64,000 nt of DNA from an uncultured Clostridium sp. (GCA_937927335.1 CALBDU010000024.1:1-64000), one strand, 5' to 3'. Numbered from the stretch's first letter, positions 1 through 8,970 are shown. Notes: generated by a model not told the origin, from the sequence alone. Numbers and translations: made by a program.

Positions 1-62
1 TATTATTATTCTATCATAGAAAGCTGCTTTTACAGACTTTTTTCCACAGGCTCTTGAACCTT

Positions 63-257
63 ATGGGAATAATTACAATTAATATAAGTATTGTTTTTGT
101 AATTTTGTGTTTATTTTGGATTCTAGCTTACTTTATTTTGGATTATGATAAAAGTAAGCTGTTACCTATGAGAAATTTTGTTGTAGGCTTATTAACTTTA
201 ATTATCATCTTCTTTATTATGCTTTTCATTATTGCATTACATTCAATTGAAGGATAA
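63..257 (+). CDS. Small two-helix membrane protein, unknown function
   Basis: A 64-residue protein made almost entirely of two hydrophobic segments (about residues 3-25 and 38-60) joined by a short polar loop with several Lys and Asp residues. The ATG at 63 is preferred over the TTG at 54, but no strong Shine-Dalgarno is visible, only an AGG about 12 bases upstream. It lies just upstream of the nuclease-domain gene in the same direction and could be its first operon member. I do not recognise the family. Confidence 0.45.
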   Translation: MGIITINISIVFVILCLFWILAYFILDYDKSKLLPMRNFVVGLLTLIIIFFIMLFIIALHSIEG

Positions 258-315
258 TTATAGCAAACGTAGAATATATACTTTTATAGTAATATTTAGG
301 AAAGAAGGAAGATAT

Positions 316-1383
316 ATGGACTTTATGGATCAATTAAAAGATTTTTCAAACAGAATTGAATCGCTTAAGGGAGGAATTTTAACTGAAGAAGCCACCAAAA
401 TGTCTCTTGTGGTGCCTTTCTTTCAGATGTTAGGCTATGATATATTTAACCCAGCTGAGTTCTTTCCTGAATATACGGCAGATGTTGGTATTAAAAAGGG
501 TGAGAAAGTTGATTATGCAATTATGCAAGATGGTAATCCTATAATACTTATTGAATGCAAATGGGTTGGAGAAGATTTGAACAAGCATGGCAGCCAATTG
601 TTTAGATATTTTGGTACAACCACTGCTAAGTTTGGTATACTTACAAATGGCATAAAATATCAATTTTATACTGATTTAGATGCACCAAACAAAATGGATA
701 CAGCTCCATTTTTAGAAATAGATATGACAGATTTAAAGGAAGCTTATACAAATGAACTGAAAAAATTCTGCAAAGCTAATTTCGACAGTGAAAGTATTTT
801 TAGCACGGCATCTGAATTAAAGTATACTAAGCAAATAAAGGAATACTTAAAAAATGCCCTGGATGAACCTTCTGATGAATTTATAAGGTTCATACTTACA
901 GAAGGTAAAATATATGAAGGTCAGAAAAACCAAAAGGTAGTTGATAAATTTAGAGTATTGGTAAAAAAGTCATTCAATTCTTTTATATCTGAGATAATGA
1001 ACCAGAAAATATCTACTGCGCTAAAAACTACTGAAGAAGAAAAGTCTAAAAAAGATGATGTTCCGGTAGATGAAGAAGAAGAAGCTAAAAGTAAGATTGT
1101 TACTACTGAACAGGAACTGGAATCATATTATATTGTTAAAGGAATTCTAGCTGGAACAGTTAATGTAAGTGATGTTACCCATAGAGATACGGAAAGCTAT
1201 TTTGGAATCTTATATCAGGATAACAACAGGAAGCCAATCTGTAGGGTAAATTTTGATACACAGAAGAAACAACTTATGTTACCTGATGAATCAAAAAACT
1301 TTACACGATATTACCTTGAAAATATTAATGATATTTATAACTATAAAGATCAGATTATAGATATTGCTAAGAGGTACATATAA
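316..1383 (+). CDS. HsdR N-terminal-like nuclease domain protein (orphan)
   Basis: A 355-aa protein resembling the N-terminal domain of type I restriction endonuclease R subunits (HsdR_N type). The PD-(D/E)xK core is visible: a conserved Asp in EKVDYAIMQDG followed by ILIECKW, with the typical Gln/Tyr pair in SQLFRYF. No helicase motor domain follows and no hsdM or hsdS gene is nearby, so it is a stand-alone nuclease-like protein of a kind common in prophages and defence islands. The C-terminal third is charged (a run of Lys and Glu near residue 250) and then forms a second small domain. The start at ATG 316 is set by GAAGGAAG a few bases upstream; the reading frame is open earlier but without a ribosome site. 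Biochemical role is inferred. Confidence 0.7.
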   Translation: MDFMDQLKDFSNRIESLKGGILTEEATKMSLVVPFFQMLGYDIFNPAEFFPEYTADVGIKKGEKVDYAIMQDGNPIILIECKWVGEDLNKHGSQLFRYFGTTTAKFGILTNGIKYQFYTDLDAPNKMDTAPFLEIDMTDLKEAYTNELKKFCKANFDSESIFSTASELKYTKQIKEYLKNALDEPSDEFIRFILTEGKIYEGQKNQKVVDKFRVLVKKSFNSFISEIMNQKISTALKTTEEEKSKKDDVPVDEEEEAKSKIVTTEQELESYYIVKGILAGTVNVSDVTHRDTESYFGILYQDNNRKPICRVNFDTQKKQLMLPDESKNFTRYYLENINDIYNYKDQIIDIAKRYI

Positions 1384-1467
1384 CCAACCATAAATATATC
1401 GAAAATGGTATAATTTTAGTAATTGTTTTTATTTAAGGATATTTAAAACATATTTTGGAGGTATTAC

Positions 1468-2397
1468 ATGGATATTGAAGCTCTAATTTTATCAAATAAG
1501 AACAAAGAATGCCATAAATTGCAATTGAATATGAACTATGATATAGTTTACGAGGCAATTTTGAACGTTACCCAAAATATGGGGAAAGTCAAGTCATCAG
1601 ACAGAAATCTTGGTGTTATATTTTACAGGGCAGGTCTAATGGCAAAGAATCCCGCAAATTTATATATTAAATTTTTAAGCATGGTTGATGGTAATTTGAA
1701 TATTGAAATAACAGTACTTGGAACTGGAACCTTAATCGATAAGCATCATATGAAAAAGAAATATGCACAATTTACTGAAATGCTCAGTACTGAACTTAAA
1801 ATACCTATTGAGGGTTTATCTGATAACTCATTTAATGCTACAAAAATTGTCAAAGGATATCTAGAGGTTGATGAAAATAAGCGAAAATGGAGTACAGCAA
1901 ATAATTTTGGTAGACTTAAAACATTTGATTATGAGGATATAGTTAATTTTGAACTTATTGAAGATGGTGAAACTATATTTTCTGGTGGTTTAGGAAGAGC
2001 TGCAGCTGGTGCATTGATTTTTGGAGGTGTTGGAGCAATAGTTGGAGGTGTAACTGGAGGAAAGAAAAGCAAATCTCTATGCACATCTTTAATGATTAAA
2101 ATATCAATAAATAATATACAAAATCCTGTAGAATATATAAACTTTATAAATACTCCAACTAAGAAAAAGAGTTCATCCTATCAATCTGCATTTAAATTAG
2201 CCCAGGAATGTTTATCTATCTTAGAAATTATATGCCAAGATGTTGAAAATAATTCATTACCTATTAAAGCAAACTCAGACACAGGTAGCAAATTTTCTGA
2301 AGCAGACGAGATTCTCAAGTTTAAAAATTTATTAGATGCTGGAATTATTACAGAAGATGAATTCGAACAAAAGAAAAAGCAACTATTGGGTTTATAA
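1468..2397 (+). CDS. SHOCT-domain protein with Gly-rich hydrophobic segment
   Basis: A 309-aa protein. The last 30 residues (EILKFKNLLDAGIITEDEFE and onward) match the short C-terminal SHOCT domain, a helical tail found in many bacterial membrane-associated or phage-encoded proteins. Near residues 173-200 lies a glycine-rich hydrophobic stretch (GRAAAGALIFGGVGAIVGGV) that may insert in or contact a membrane. The N-terminal part resembles PH-like or YokE-like folds only loosely. GGAGGT sits 7 bases before ATG 1468. A strong hairpin terminator follows at 2456. The specific function is not known. Confidence 0.6.
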   Translation: MDIEALILSNKNKECHKLQLNMNYDIVYEAILNVTQNMGKVKSSDRNLGVIFYRAGLMAKNPANLYIKFLSMVDGNLNIEITVLGTGTLIDKHHMKKKYAQFTEMLSTELKIPIEGLSDNSFNATKIVKGYLEVDENKRKWSTANNFGRLKTFDYEDIVNFELIEDGETIFSGGLGRAAAGALIFGGVGAIVGGVTGGKKSKSLCTSLMIKISINNIQNPVEYINFINTPTKKKSSSYQSAFKLAQECLSILEIICQDVENNSLPIKANSDTGSKFSEADEILKFKNLLDAGIITEDEFEQKKKQLLGL

Positions 2398-2455
2398 TAT
2401 AGAAAAAGCCCTGGAGATATCCCAATGTCATTAAGTTAAATTTTATAACAAATAG

Positions 2456-2512
2456 AATAAGGCCAATTGAAAGTAATTTTGCTTTCAATTGGCCTTATTT
2501 TCTTTTTTCTTA
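2456..2512 (+). terminator. Intrinsic terminator after the SHOCT gene
   Basis: An 18-bp perfect inverted repeat (arms 2456-2473 and 2482-2499, sequence AATAAGGCCAATTGAAAG) with an 8-base loop, followed by a T-rich tract TTCTTTTTTCTT. It ends the rightward 316-2397 transcription unit. Confidence 0.85.
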
Positions 2513-2587
2513 ATTATTGATTCTTATTTTTTACATGCAAATAAGACAGAGACATCTCAGTCAAAAAATATTTTAATTAGTAATAAT

Positions 2588-2800
2588 TTATGCTACTCTA
2601 TAAATGAAGCTAACTGACGATTTGGTTTTGACTTTGCGAGGGTCTTTTCTGCCATTTCGTACGGGTAATATATTCTTTTGAATAAGTGCTTCAACATTAG
2701 GCGGAGATTCTGCATTCCTACATTTGAAATAGTGCAGGCAAATTGATATAGCTATGGTGTAATTAATCTGATAGCTGTATTTCCTGTCCTTCTGCTTTAT
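2588..2800 (-). pseudogene. Transposase C-terminal fragment
   Basis: The leftward frame ends in a segment (NAESPPNVEALIQKN, then RNGRKDPRKVKTKSSVSF ending IYRVA) that looks like the C-terminus of an IS4/IS1634-type DDE transposase, including the preceding helix RKYSYQINYTIAI. No catalytic domain is present upstream; the frame runs directly into phage-like sequence. I read it as the tail of a deleted insertion sequence. The family assignment rests on pattern recognition only. Confidence 0.4.
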
Positions 2801-2817
2801 AACCACGTGTGTTGTGA

Positions 2818-3021
2818 TTATTTCGCAGAAATTGTACATTTTATGATTACTCCCCTGAAAAGCTCCTTGGTGTCACTGTATAAGCTTATAACTGCTCCTT
2901 CTGCAATGCCTACTGTGGATTCAAAGGTTAATTGTGTTCCAAAGGTGTCTGCATCGCTGTTCCATGAAACTGACTTTGTTTTTGGCAGCAGGTCTGTACT
3001 ACCATTTATCAGCCTATACAT
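2818..3021 (-). pseudogene. Truncated phage baseplate/tail protein (XkdQ-like N-terminus)
   Basis: Starting at the ATG preceded by GGAGG (7-base spacing), the frame encodes 67 residues: MYRLINGSTDLLPKTKSVSW, then a beta-rich stretch ending ELFRGVIIK, and stops. This resembles the first domain of PBSX XkdQ/YqbQ or gpD-type tail proteins, which are normally over 300 aa. It abuts the broken integrase on one side and the transposase tail on the other, so it is a relic of a tailed prophage. Confidence 0.45.
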
Positions 3022-3071
3022 TGTAATTCCTCCACTGTTTGAAATCCAAGGAGTAGGAGTAATCATCCTTC

Positions 3072-3556
3072 TTATAACTTTGTTAAGTCCAAACACCTAA
3101 TTACTTTCTTGAATTCTTCATCAGTTATCTGATCTTTGGGCAGCCTTTCATTTTTTATTTGCTTTATCTTCTTCATTGGATTTTGTTAATTTTGTTTTCT
3201 TCTATTAAATAATTGAAGAATACCTTTAAATTCCTAATGTAATTATTTATCGTTGATGCACTTACCTTCTTGCCAAAGTCACCTCTACCTTCAGGATTAT
3301 TTAATATTTTCTGTCTGTCATCTGCTGCAAAAGTATATTTGCCCCTGGCTTTTGTGTAAGAAATATAATCACTACACATAGCCTCCCTAATGCTTCCTAT
3401 ATTAACAATCTCAAAATTATCTTCCAGGTATCTGAAAAATAGTTTTAATGTAGCTTCATAGGATATCATAGTTTTCGCCCTCAAGTGCTTATCCTGGCAG
3501 TAAATCATAAAATCATCTAATGCATCATCAAATGTCCTGTTACCATTTCTCTGCAT
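3072..3556 (-). pseudogene. Tyrosine recombinase/integrase N-terminal fragment, frameshifted
   Basis: The leftward frame from ATG 3556 encodes a SAM-like core-binding domain of phage integrases (DALDDFMIYCQDKHLRAKTM, then YIRNLKVFFNYLIEENKINK). It hits a stop after 127 residues. One base further on, the family sequence resumes in another frame: NPMKKIKQIKNERLPKDQ, then ITDEEFKKVIRCLDLTKL, before a second stop at 3072. The break lies in an A-run near 3178-3184 where one A appears to be missing. The whole catalytic domain (R-H-R-Y) is absent. The SD GGAGG sits 7 bases upstream but inside the stem of the spo0A terminator. Confidence 0.7.
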
Positions 3557-3593
3557 AAAAAAACCTCCATATTATCCAACTAATATGAAGGTT
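3556..3593 (-). terminator. spo0A terminator
   Basis: On the minus strand a 13-bp stem (AACCTTCATATTA with TAATATGGAGGTT, one U-G pair) and a 6-base loop are followed by seven Ts. It lies about 115 bases after the spo0A stop. Its 3' arm contains the GGAGG of the downstream integrase fragment, so the same hairpin both ends spo0A transcription and buries that ribosome site. Confidence 0.75.
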
Positions 3594-3709
3594 CTTATAT
3601 TAATTTATATTTAGAATTGGTTGGTGTAAAAAACAGTTAGTAGGCTTATTTATACGATTGTATACTTTTGTAAAATCCTCTAACCTGTTGATATAACTGA
3701 TATTACGAC

Positions 3710-4525
3710 TTAACTGCTCACTTTGTTTTTAAGTCTTAACTTATCAGCTACAAGGGCTATAAACTCTGAGTTTGTTGGCTTGCCCTTGTCATTGTGTATT
3801 GTATATCCGAATAGTTTATTGATGGTTTCCATCTGTCCTCTGGACCATGCTACTTCAATGGCATGCCTTATTGCTCTTTCAACACGGCTTGCTGTAGTAT
3901 TGAATTTTTTTGCTATGGCCGGGTACAGTTCTTTTGTCACTGCTGAAAGCAGCTCCATGTTATTCACAACCATGGTTATTGCTTCTCTAAGGTACATATA
4001 ACCCTTTATATGGGCAGGAACACCAATTTCATGAATAATATTTGTGATTTCACTTTCCAAATCCTTATATTCTGTCCTTTGTGTGCCTGGCTCCCTTCCG
4101 CCGGTTAGGGAGGTTGTTTGCATAACATTTTCACTGCTTATTGTATTGTTAAACATCTGTCTGATTCTCTTAGTAAATACCTCCATATCGAAGGGCTTCA
4201 CTACATAATAATCTGCTCCAAGGCTTATGGCTCTCTGGGTTATTTTATCCTGACCAACTGCTGATAAAACTATTACTTTTGGCATTGGATTAATGTTCAT
4301 AGCTGACAGCTGCTCCAAAACTCCCAGTCCATCCAAATGGGGCATTATAATATCCAGTACTACCAAGTCAGGCTTTTTTTCCTTTATTAACTTTAATGCT
4401 TCCAATCCGTCTTTTGCAATACCTGTTATCATGATATCACTTTGATTTAATAGATAATCGCTCAAAATATTGCAGAATTCCTTATTATCGTCCGCAATAA
4501 TTACATTAATTTTTTCATTCTCCAT
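3710..4525 (-). CDS. spo0A: Sporulation master regulator Spo0A
   Basis: A 271-aa response regulator that, when phosphorylated, commits the cell to sporulation. Receiver domain about residues 5-125: acidic pair D12/D13, phospho-acceptor D58 in [10 protein letters not shown]89 switch residue, K111 in VVKPFD. A linker of about 25 residues is followed by the Spo0A-specific DNA-binding domain from about residue 155, with the recognition helix region [20 protein letters not shown]. Length is that of clostridial Spo0A. AGGGGAG lies 7 bases before ATG 4525. Upstream is a sigma-H promoter with an overlapping 0A box. It follows spoIVB in the same direction, the conserved spoIVB-spo0A order. Confidence 0.97.
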   Translation of the reverse strand: MENEKINVIIADDNKEFCNILSDYLLNQSDIMITGIAKDGLEALKLIKEKKPDLVVLDIIMPHLDGLGVLEQLSAMNINPMPKVIVLSAVGQDKITQRAISLGADYYVVKPFDMEVFTKRIRQMFNNTISSENVMQTTSLTGGREPGTQRTEYKDLESEITNIIHEIGVPAHIKGYMYLREAITMVVNNMELLSAVTKELYPAIAKKFNTTASRVERAIRHAIEVAWSRGQMETINKLFGYTIHNDKGKPTNSEFIALVADKLRLKNKVSS

Positions 4526-4572
4526 AATTAACTCCCCTTTTTAGTGAATTGCCATATCTTAACAATTTACTA

Positions 4573-4599
4573 ATTCGACAAAAGTAAATTAATTCCTTC
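4573..4599 (-). promoter_or_regulatory. Sigma-H type promoter of spo0A
   Basis: On the minus strand, GAAGGAATT (4599-4591), an 11-base spacer, then GTCGAAT (4579-4573). This fits the known sigma-H consensus RnAGGAwWW - 11/12 - RnnGAAT at every defined position. The predicted start of transcription is about 40 bases upstream of the spo0A start codon. It matches known biology, where spo0A is switched on from a sigma-H promoter. Confidence 0.75.
4574..4580 (-). promoter_or_regulatory. 0A box (Spo0A binding site) in the spo0A promoter
   Basis: TGTCGAA on the minus strand matches the Spo0A consensus TGNCGAA exactly. It overlaps the -10 element of the sigma-H promoter, so Spo0A~P bound here would be expected to compete with RNA polymerase, an autoregulatory arrangement. 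The regulatory sign is inferred. Confidence 0.65.
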
Positions 4600-4645
4600 T
4601 TTTTTTAAAAAAAATAGTAAATTATTTGAAATAATGCTTTTTTCA

Positions 4646-5794
4646 CTAAAAAATTTGGGCTTCCTTTAACATCCATTCTATATAAATCCCATATCCTACT
4701 TCAGGTCTGTTAATCAACACATGGGTTACAGCGCCTACTATTTTTCCGTTTTGTATTATAGGACTGCCGCTCATGCCCTGTACTATTCCACCTGTTTTGC
4801 TTAGAAGTTTTTGGTCAGTGATGCAGATAACCATACTTTTTGAGTCAGGAGCATCCTGGTTTAACAACTTTTGTATTTGTATATCATAAAGCTCCGGCTG
4901 ATCCCCAAATATAGTAGTCAAAATCTGTGCGGGACCTTCCTTCACTTCTGATCTTAGTGCTGCAGGCATTGGTTTATTAAATTTGTTGATAAGCCTGTGA
5001 TCTGTCCTGCCTATAATTCCGCAGGAGGTATTTTTATTTATGCTTCCGAGCACTGCATTGTCGCTAACAAAAATCCCCTTAAGCTCACCAGGATTTCCAC
5101 GGGTTCCTTTTACCACCGAGTTAATGGTTGATGGTAAAATTTCACCGGTGTTAATACTTAAAATTGTTCCTGTGTCCATATCCGTTATTGGATGTCCTAA
5201 AGCTGCAAATATACCTGAATTCTCATCATAAAAGGTTAATGTTCCTACACCTGCTGTAGAATCCCTCACCCATAAACCAAGCTTATAGGATTTGTCTGTG
5301 GTGACTTTTACGGGTTTAATTTCTTTAATAAATGTTTCACTTTTTCTTTGAATTTCAACTCTTACACTTTTGCCTTCGCAGCTGTTTATTATTGTTGCCA
5401 CCTGCTCTGAGCTGGTAATATGCTCGCCATTGATGCTTAATATGCTGTCGCCAATCTCAATACCCGCCAATGCGCCTGGACTTACAATTTTACTGCCGTC
5501 ATTATCCAAATCAGAAAGTGCCACTACCAATACACCTTTTGTGTTCAACCTTACTCCAATTGGCTGTCCGCCGGGATATAACAACACCTCCCTGTTAACC
5601 GGCTGGGTGGAAGCCTCTAGTTCCCTGCTTTGATTTTTTACAGAATCTTTTAGCAAAACATTGCTGAAGCTAACTTTTTTACCTCCGTCAGCAAATATAT
5701 CCGCAGAAGCATTTTGAACCTTGTGGGCAATCAAGCTCATAAACATGATAGGGACTAAGATCCAGCATAATTTTTTATTTTTTTGTTTTCTCAT
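4646..5794 (-). CDS. spoIVB: SpoIVB serine peptidase (S55), sigma-K checkpoint
   Basis: A 382-aa forespore-secreted protease that in Bacillus triggers pro-sigma-K processing by cutting SpoIVFA. Visible parts: an N-terminal membrane/signal segment (LCWILVPIMFMSLIA), a PDZ domain around residues 90-165 (GALAGIEIGDSILSINGE), and an S55 peptidase domain with GHPITD and the catalytic-serine motif GMSGSP near residue 344. The start is the ATG at 5794 because AGGAGG lies 7 bases upstream; an ATG six codons earlier precedes that SD and is not used. It sits immediately upstream of spo0A. Confidence 0.95.
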   Translation of the reverse strand: MRKQKNKKLCWILVPIMFMSLIAHKVQNASADIFADGGKKVSFSNVLLKDSVKNQSRELEASTQPVNREVLLYPGGQPIGVRLNTKGVLVVALSDLDNDGSKIVSPGALAGIEIGDSILSINGEHITSSEQVATIINSCEGKSVRVEIQRKSETFIKEIKPVKVTTDKSYKLGLWVRDSTAGVGTLTFYDENSGIFAALGHPITDMDTGTILSINTGEILPSTINSVVKGTRGNPGELKGIFVSDNAVLGSINKNTSCGIIGRTDHRLINKFNKPMPAALRSEVKEGPAQILTTIFGDQPELYDIQIQKLLNQDAPDSKSMVICITDQKLLSKTGGIVQGMSGSPIIQNGKIVGAVTHVLINRPEVGYGIYIEWMLKEAQIF

Positions 5795-5936
5795 GCTTTT
5801 GCCTCCTGTCATATTGGATTGGTTTAATTTAAGTTGCCCTTTTCAACATTTAATTATGCTGTAATATAGTTTCATCTAAAGTAAATACTTATATGAGAGA
5901 ACATTATTTATACTTAAAATTTATATTTTGTTAACG

Positions 5937-5962
5937 AAAAAAGCTGCACCATGCAGCTTTTC
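5937..5962 (-). terminator. recN terminator
   Basis: On the minus strand AAAGCTGCA - TGG - TGCAGCTTTTTT directly after the recN stop: a 9-bp stem with a 3-base loop and a T-tract. It separates recN from spoIVB. Confidence 0.8.
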
Positions 5963-5963
5963 A

Positions 5964-7667
5964 TTATAAATTCTCTTTTAATTCATTTTTTTTCATATCT
6001 GCCAGTTGTATCATTTCCCTGGAATTCTCCAATGTGATATTAGTAACCTCAGATCCGCCTATCATTTTTGCAAGCTCCGTTTCCTTACCTTCTTTGTCTA
6101 ATTGGTTCACCATGGTGTAGGTTTTTCCATCTCTGCTTTCCTTTGTTACACAATAATGGTTGTCAGACATGGCAGCTATCTGAGGCAGATGTGTCACACA
6201 GAATACCTGGTGGTCTATTGATACAAGATACATCTTTTCTGATACACTTTGAGCTATTCTGCCGCTGATGCCAGTATCTATCTCATCAAATATTACAGAA
6301 GGAATATTGTCCTTATCTACAAAAACAGTTTTTAATGCAAGCATTATCCTGGACAGTTCACCGCCTGACACTATTTTTTCTAAGGGTTTTTCAGGCTCAC
6401 CAGGATTTGTGGATATCATAAACTGCACTTTGTCAAAGCCGCTGGAAGTAAATTTGTCCATGCCTTCAATATGAATTTTAAAGGTGCTTTTTTCCAATCC
6501 AATATAACAAAGCTCCTTTTTTACTCGCTGTTCCAGATGCAATGCAAAATCACACCTTAATTTATGAATTACCTCTCCATGCTTTTTCAGTTCTGCAAGG
6601 ATGGTGGACTCATCTTTTTTAAGTTTTTCAATTATTTCAGATCTGTTTACAAGTTCCTCGTATTGTACTGCCAGTTTATCTTGATATTCAAGTATTTCCT
6701 TAATGCCCTTGCCGTATTTTTTCTTCAGTCCGCTGATCTGAAAAAGCCTGCTGTTCATTTGTTCAAGTTCATTTTCATCATAATAGATATCTTCCTTAAA
6801 TCCACGGATTTCTTCTATGGCGCCTTCAAGATTGTAGTAAATATCCTGCAGTTCCCCGGATATTTTTTTTAGCTGCTGATGGTTTCCCTCAATAGTTTTG
6901 ATGTCCCTGATAATTATTCCTATGTTGTCAAACACTGAGGACATATTTTCATCGCCCTCATAGAGCACCCCGTAGGAATTATTTAAAATTCCGCTTATTT
7001 TTTCAGCATTTGAAAGGACGGATATCTGGTTTTGAAGGTCTTCTTCCTCTCCAATAGACAGCTTTGCCTTTTGAATTTCATCAATTTGATATTTAATAAA
7101 ATCCACAAGCTTTTCGTTATTACCCTGAGCTCCAGAAAGCTGGGTGATTTTGTTCCTTATAAGGTTTAGTTTGTCATATACGATTTTATATTTCTCTGCT
7201 GCATCCTTAATACTATCTTGCCCGAAATAATCTAAATAATGTATATGATTTGATGGATCCAGCATATTTTGATTTTCATGCTGACCATGGATATCAAGCA
7301 GCGTGGATGTTATTTTTTTTAAATTTGAAACAAGCATTGACCTTCCATTTACTTTTATTATGCTTTTTCCAGACTGAAAAGTTTCTCTTTCTATTATTAT
7401 CATGTCCTCGTATTCTATGCCAAGTTCACTTAAAACATCTGTGGTCTTTTGGTTTTCAATGGTAAAAACAGCTTCTACAAAGGTTTTGTTTTCTCCGGTT
7501 CTGATCAGATCCTTATTAAACTTGCTTCCAAGCACATAATTAATTGCATCAATCAATATAGACTTTCCTGCTCCGGTTTCACCGGAAAATACATTAAAGC
7601 CTTTATTGAAGGAAATGCTAAGGCTTTCAATTAAGGCAAAATTTTTTATATTTAATTGAAGCAGCAT
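5964..7667 (-). CDS. recN: DNA repair ATPase RecN
   Basis: A 567-aa SMC-like ATPase that gathers double-strand break ends for recombination. Walker A GETGAGKS at residues 29-36, a long central coiled-coil region (about 150-350), the ABC signature VSGGELSRIMLALK around residue 440 and Walker B VIFDEIDTGISG. Full family length. Its ATG follows the argR TAA with no gap, so it is translationally coupled to argR; the RecN-ArgR pairing is typical of Firmicutes. Confidence 0.97.
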   Translation of the reverse strand: MLLQLNIKNFALIESLSISFNKGFNVFSGETGAGKSILIDAINYVLGSKFNKDLIRTGENKTFVEAVFTIENQKTTDVLSELGIEYEDMIIIERETFQSGKSIIKVNGRSMLVSNLKKITSTLLDIHGQHENQNMLDPSNHIHYLDYFGQDSIKDAAEKYKIVYDKLNLIRNKITQLSGAQGNNEKLVDFIKYQIDEIQKAKLSIGEEEDLQNQISVLSNAEKISGILNNSYGVLYEGDENMSSVFDNIGIIIRDIKTIEGNHQQLKKISGELQDIYYNLEGAIEEIRGFKEDIYYDENELEQMNSRLFQISGLKKKYGKGIKEILEYQDKLAVQYEELVNRSEIIEKLKKDESTILAELKKHGEVIHKLRCDFALHLEQRVKKELCYIGLEKSTFKIHIEGMDKFTSSGFDKVQFMISTNPGEPEKPLEKIVSGGELSRIMLALKTVFVDKDNIPSVIFDEIDTGISGRIAQSVSEKMYLVSIDHQVFCVTHLPQIAAMSDNHYCVTKESRDGKTYTMVNQLDKEGKETELAKMIGGSEVTNITLENSREMIQLADMKKNELKENL

Positions 7668-8120
7668 TTATTCACTTATCATTTTTTTCATTTTTTGTGT
7701 TATAATCTGAGCCTTCTCTGCATTTCTTGCAAGCACAAATATTGTATTGTCACCAGCTATGGTGCCAGCAATACCGTCAAGGTTTAATGAATCAATAGCT
7801 TCTGCCGCTGCAGAAGCGGAACCGGATATCGTTCTCAAAATTATAAAATTGTCTATGCACTCCACCTGTATAACTGTCTGAGAAAATATGCTTACCAGCT
7901 TATTGGAAAGCAGGCTTTCAGTATGCATTATTGTAGCATATTTGTATTTGCCGCTGTCTGCCAGTACTTTGATGAGCTTAAGCTCCTTGATATCTCTGGA
8001 AACTGTAGCCTGAGTGACATTCATGCCATTCTTTTTCAATTCCTCTGCCAGTTCCTCCTGAGTTTCAATATCATGGTTGTTTATAATTTCTAAAATTTTA
8101 GCATGTCTTGTAACTTTCAT
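7668..8120 (-). CDS. argR: Arginine repressor ArgR
   Basis: A 150-aa arginine-sensing transcription factor. An N-terminal winged helix (about residues 1-70, TQATVSRDIKELKLIKV) is followed by a C-terminal hexamerisation and arginine-binding domain with GTIAGDNTIFVL near residues 118-129. AAGGAG lies before ATG 8120. The start overlaps the 3' end of nadK by 23 bases and the stop abuts recN. No arginine genes are nearby, so it acts in trans. Confidence 0.95.
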   Translation of the reverse strand: MKVTRHAKILEIINNHDIETQEELAEELKKNGMNVTQATVSRDIKELKLIKVLADSGKYKYATIMHTESLLSNKLVSIFSQTVIQVECIDNFIILRTISGSASAAAEAIDSLNLDGIAGTIAGDNTIFVLARNAEKAQIITQKMKKMISE

Positions 8121-8970
8121 TTTCTTCTCCTTCGCCTTCCTTTGTCCTATATGTTATTTTCTTTCTAAGAACTTCAAAATAATTATTGCCATCCAGCCTT
8201 ATCAATCTGCATTTGTCCTCTGCTCCCTGAATGGATACCTTTTTTACCTTATTCAGTTCCATCCATTCCTGTCCATCCAAGGTGAGAAAAACGTTTTCAT
8301 CATTTTTTCTTAAATCTATATCTATTTTTACCCTGCTGTCCAATACCATAGTCCTCATATTCATAGAGTGAGGACATATGGGTGACAGGGATACCAGATC
8401 AAGCACCGGATAAATCAGCGGCCCGCCGCAGGACAGGTTATAGGCTGTGGACCCGGTGGCAGTAGATACTATTACCCCGTCTGATACAAAGGTAACATAA
8501 AAATCGTTATCTATATATACATCATATTTAATAATTTTAACCAGTGTGCCTTTAGAAAGCACCACTTCATTCAATGCGTTAAATTTTTTGATAATTCCAT
8601 TTTCCTCATAACTGCAATTGAGCATGGTCCGTTCCTCAACTCTGTATTCCCCATTAAAAAGGCTTTTTATTGCAGCCAGGGAATTTTCACATTCGCATTC
8701 CGTTAAAAAACCCAAATGTCCAATATTTATTCCAAGAACAGGCACCTTAAACCTTGCAAGTTTTCTTGCTGCACTAAGCAGCGTTCCATCTCCGCCCAAG
8801 ACGATAAGCACGTCAAGACTGGCGCTGCTCTCATTGTCCAAACCTTCAGAGTTCTCATAAATCTTTATGTCCGCATTTTTATTTACACTTAGAATATTTT
8901 TTATTACCGAATCTAATTTTTTGCCATCCGGATCTTTGGAAGTGTTTACATTTAAGCCTATATTGTTCAT
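8098..8970 (-). CDS. nadK: NAD kinase
   Basis: A 290-aa kinase that phosphorylates NAD to NADP. The nucleotide-binding motif GGDGT is at residues 59-63, the conserved NE motif occurs in FNALNEVV, and the glycine-rich GSTAYNLSCGGP motif is present. GGGGAGG precedes ATG 8970. The start overlaps tlyA by 4 bases and the end overlaps argR. The C-terminal tail is rich in Glu and Lys and is probably disordered. Confidence 0.95.
   Translation of the reverse strand: MNNIGLNVNTSKDPDGKKLDSVIKNILSVNKNADIKIYENSEGLDNESSASLDVLIVLGGDGTLLSAARKLARFKVPVLGINIGHLGFLTECECENSLAAIKSLFNGEYRVEERTMLNCSYEENGIIKKFNALNEVVLSKGTLVKIIKYDVYIDNDFYVTFVSDGVIVSTATGSTAYNLSCGGPLIYPVLDLVSLSPICPHSMNMRTMVLDSRVKIDIDLRKNDENVFLTLDGQEWMELNKVKKVSIQGAEDKCRLIRLDGNNYFEVLRKKITYRTKEGEGEENESYKTC

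Noticed and set aside
2807..3100. Rightward 97-codon frame over the phage remnants
   Set aside because: Antisense to the XkdQ-like fragment, which has a ribosome site and a family pattern; the rightward frame has neither.
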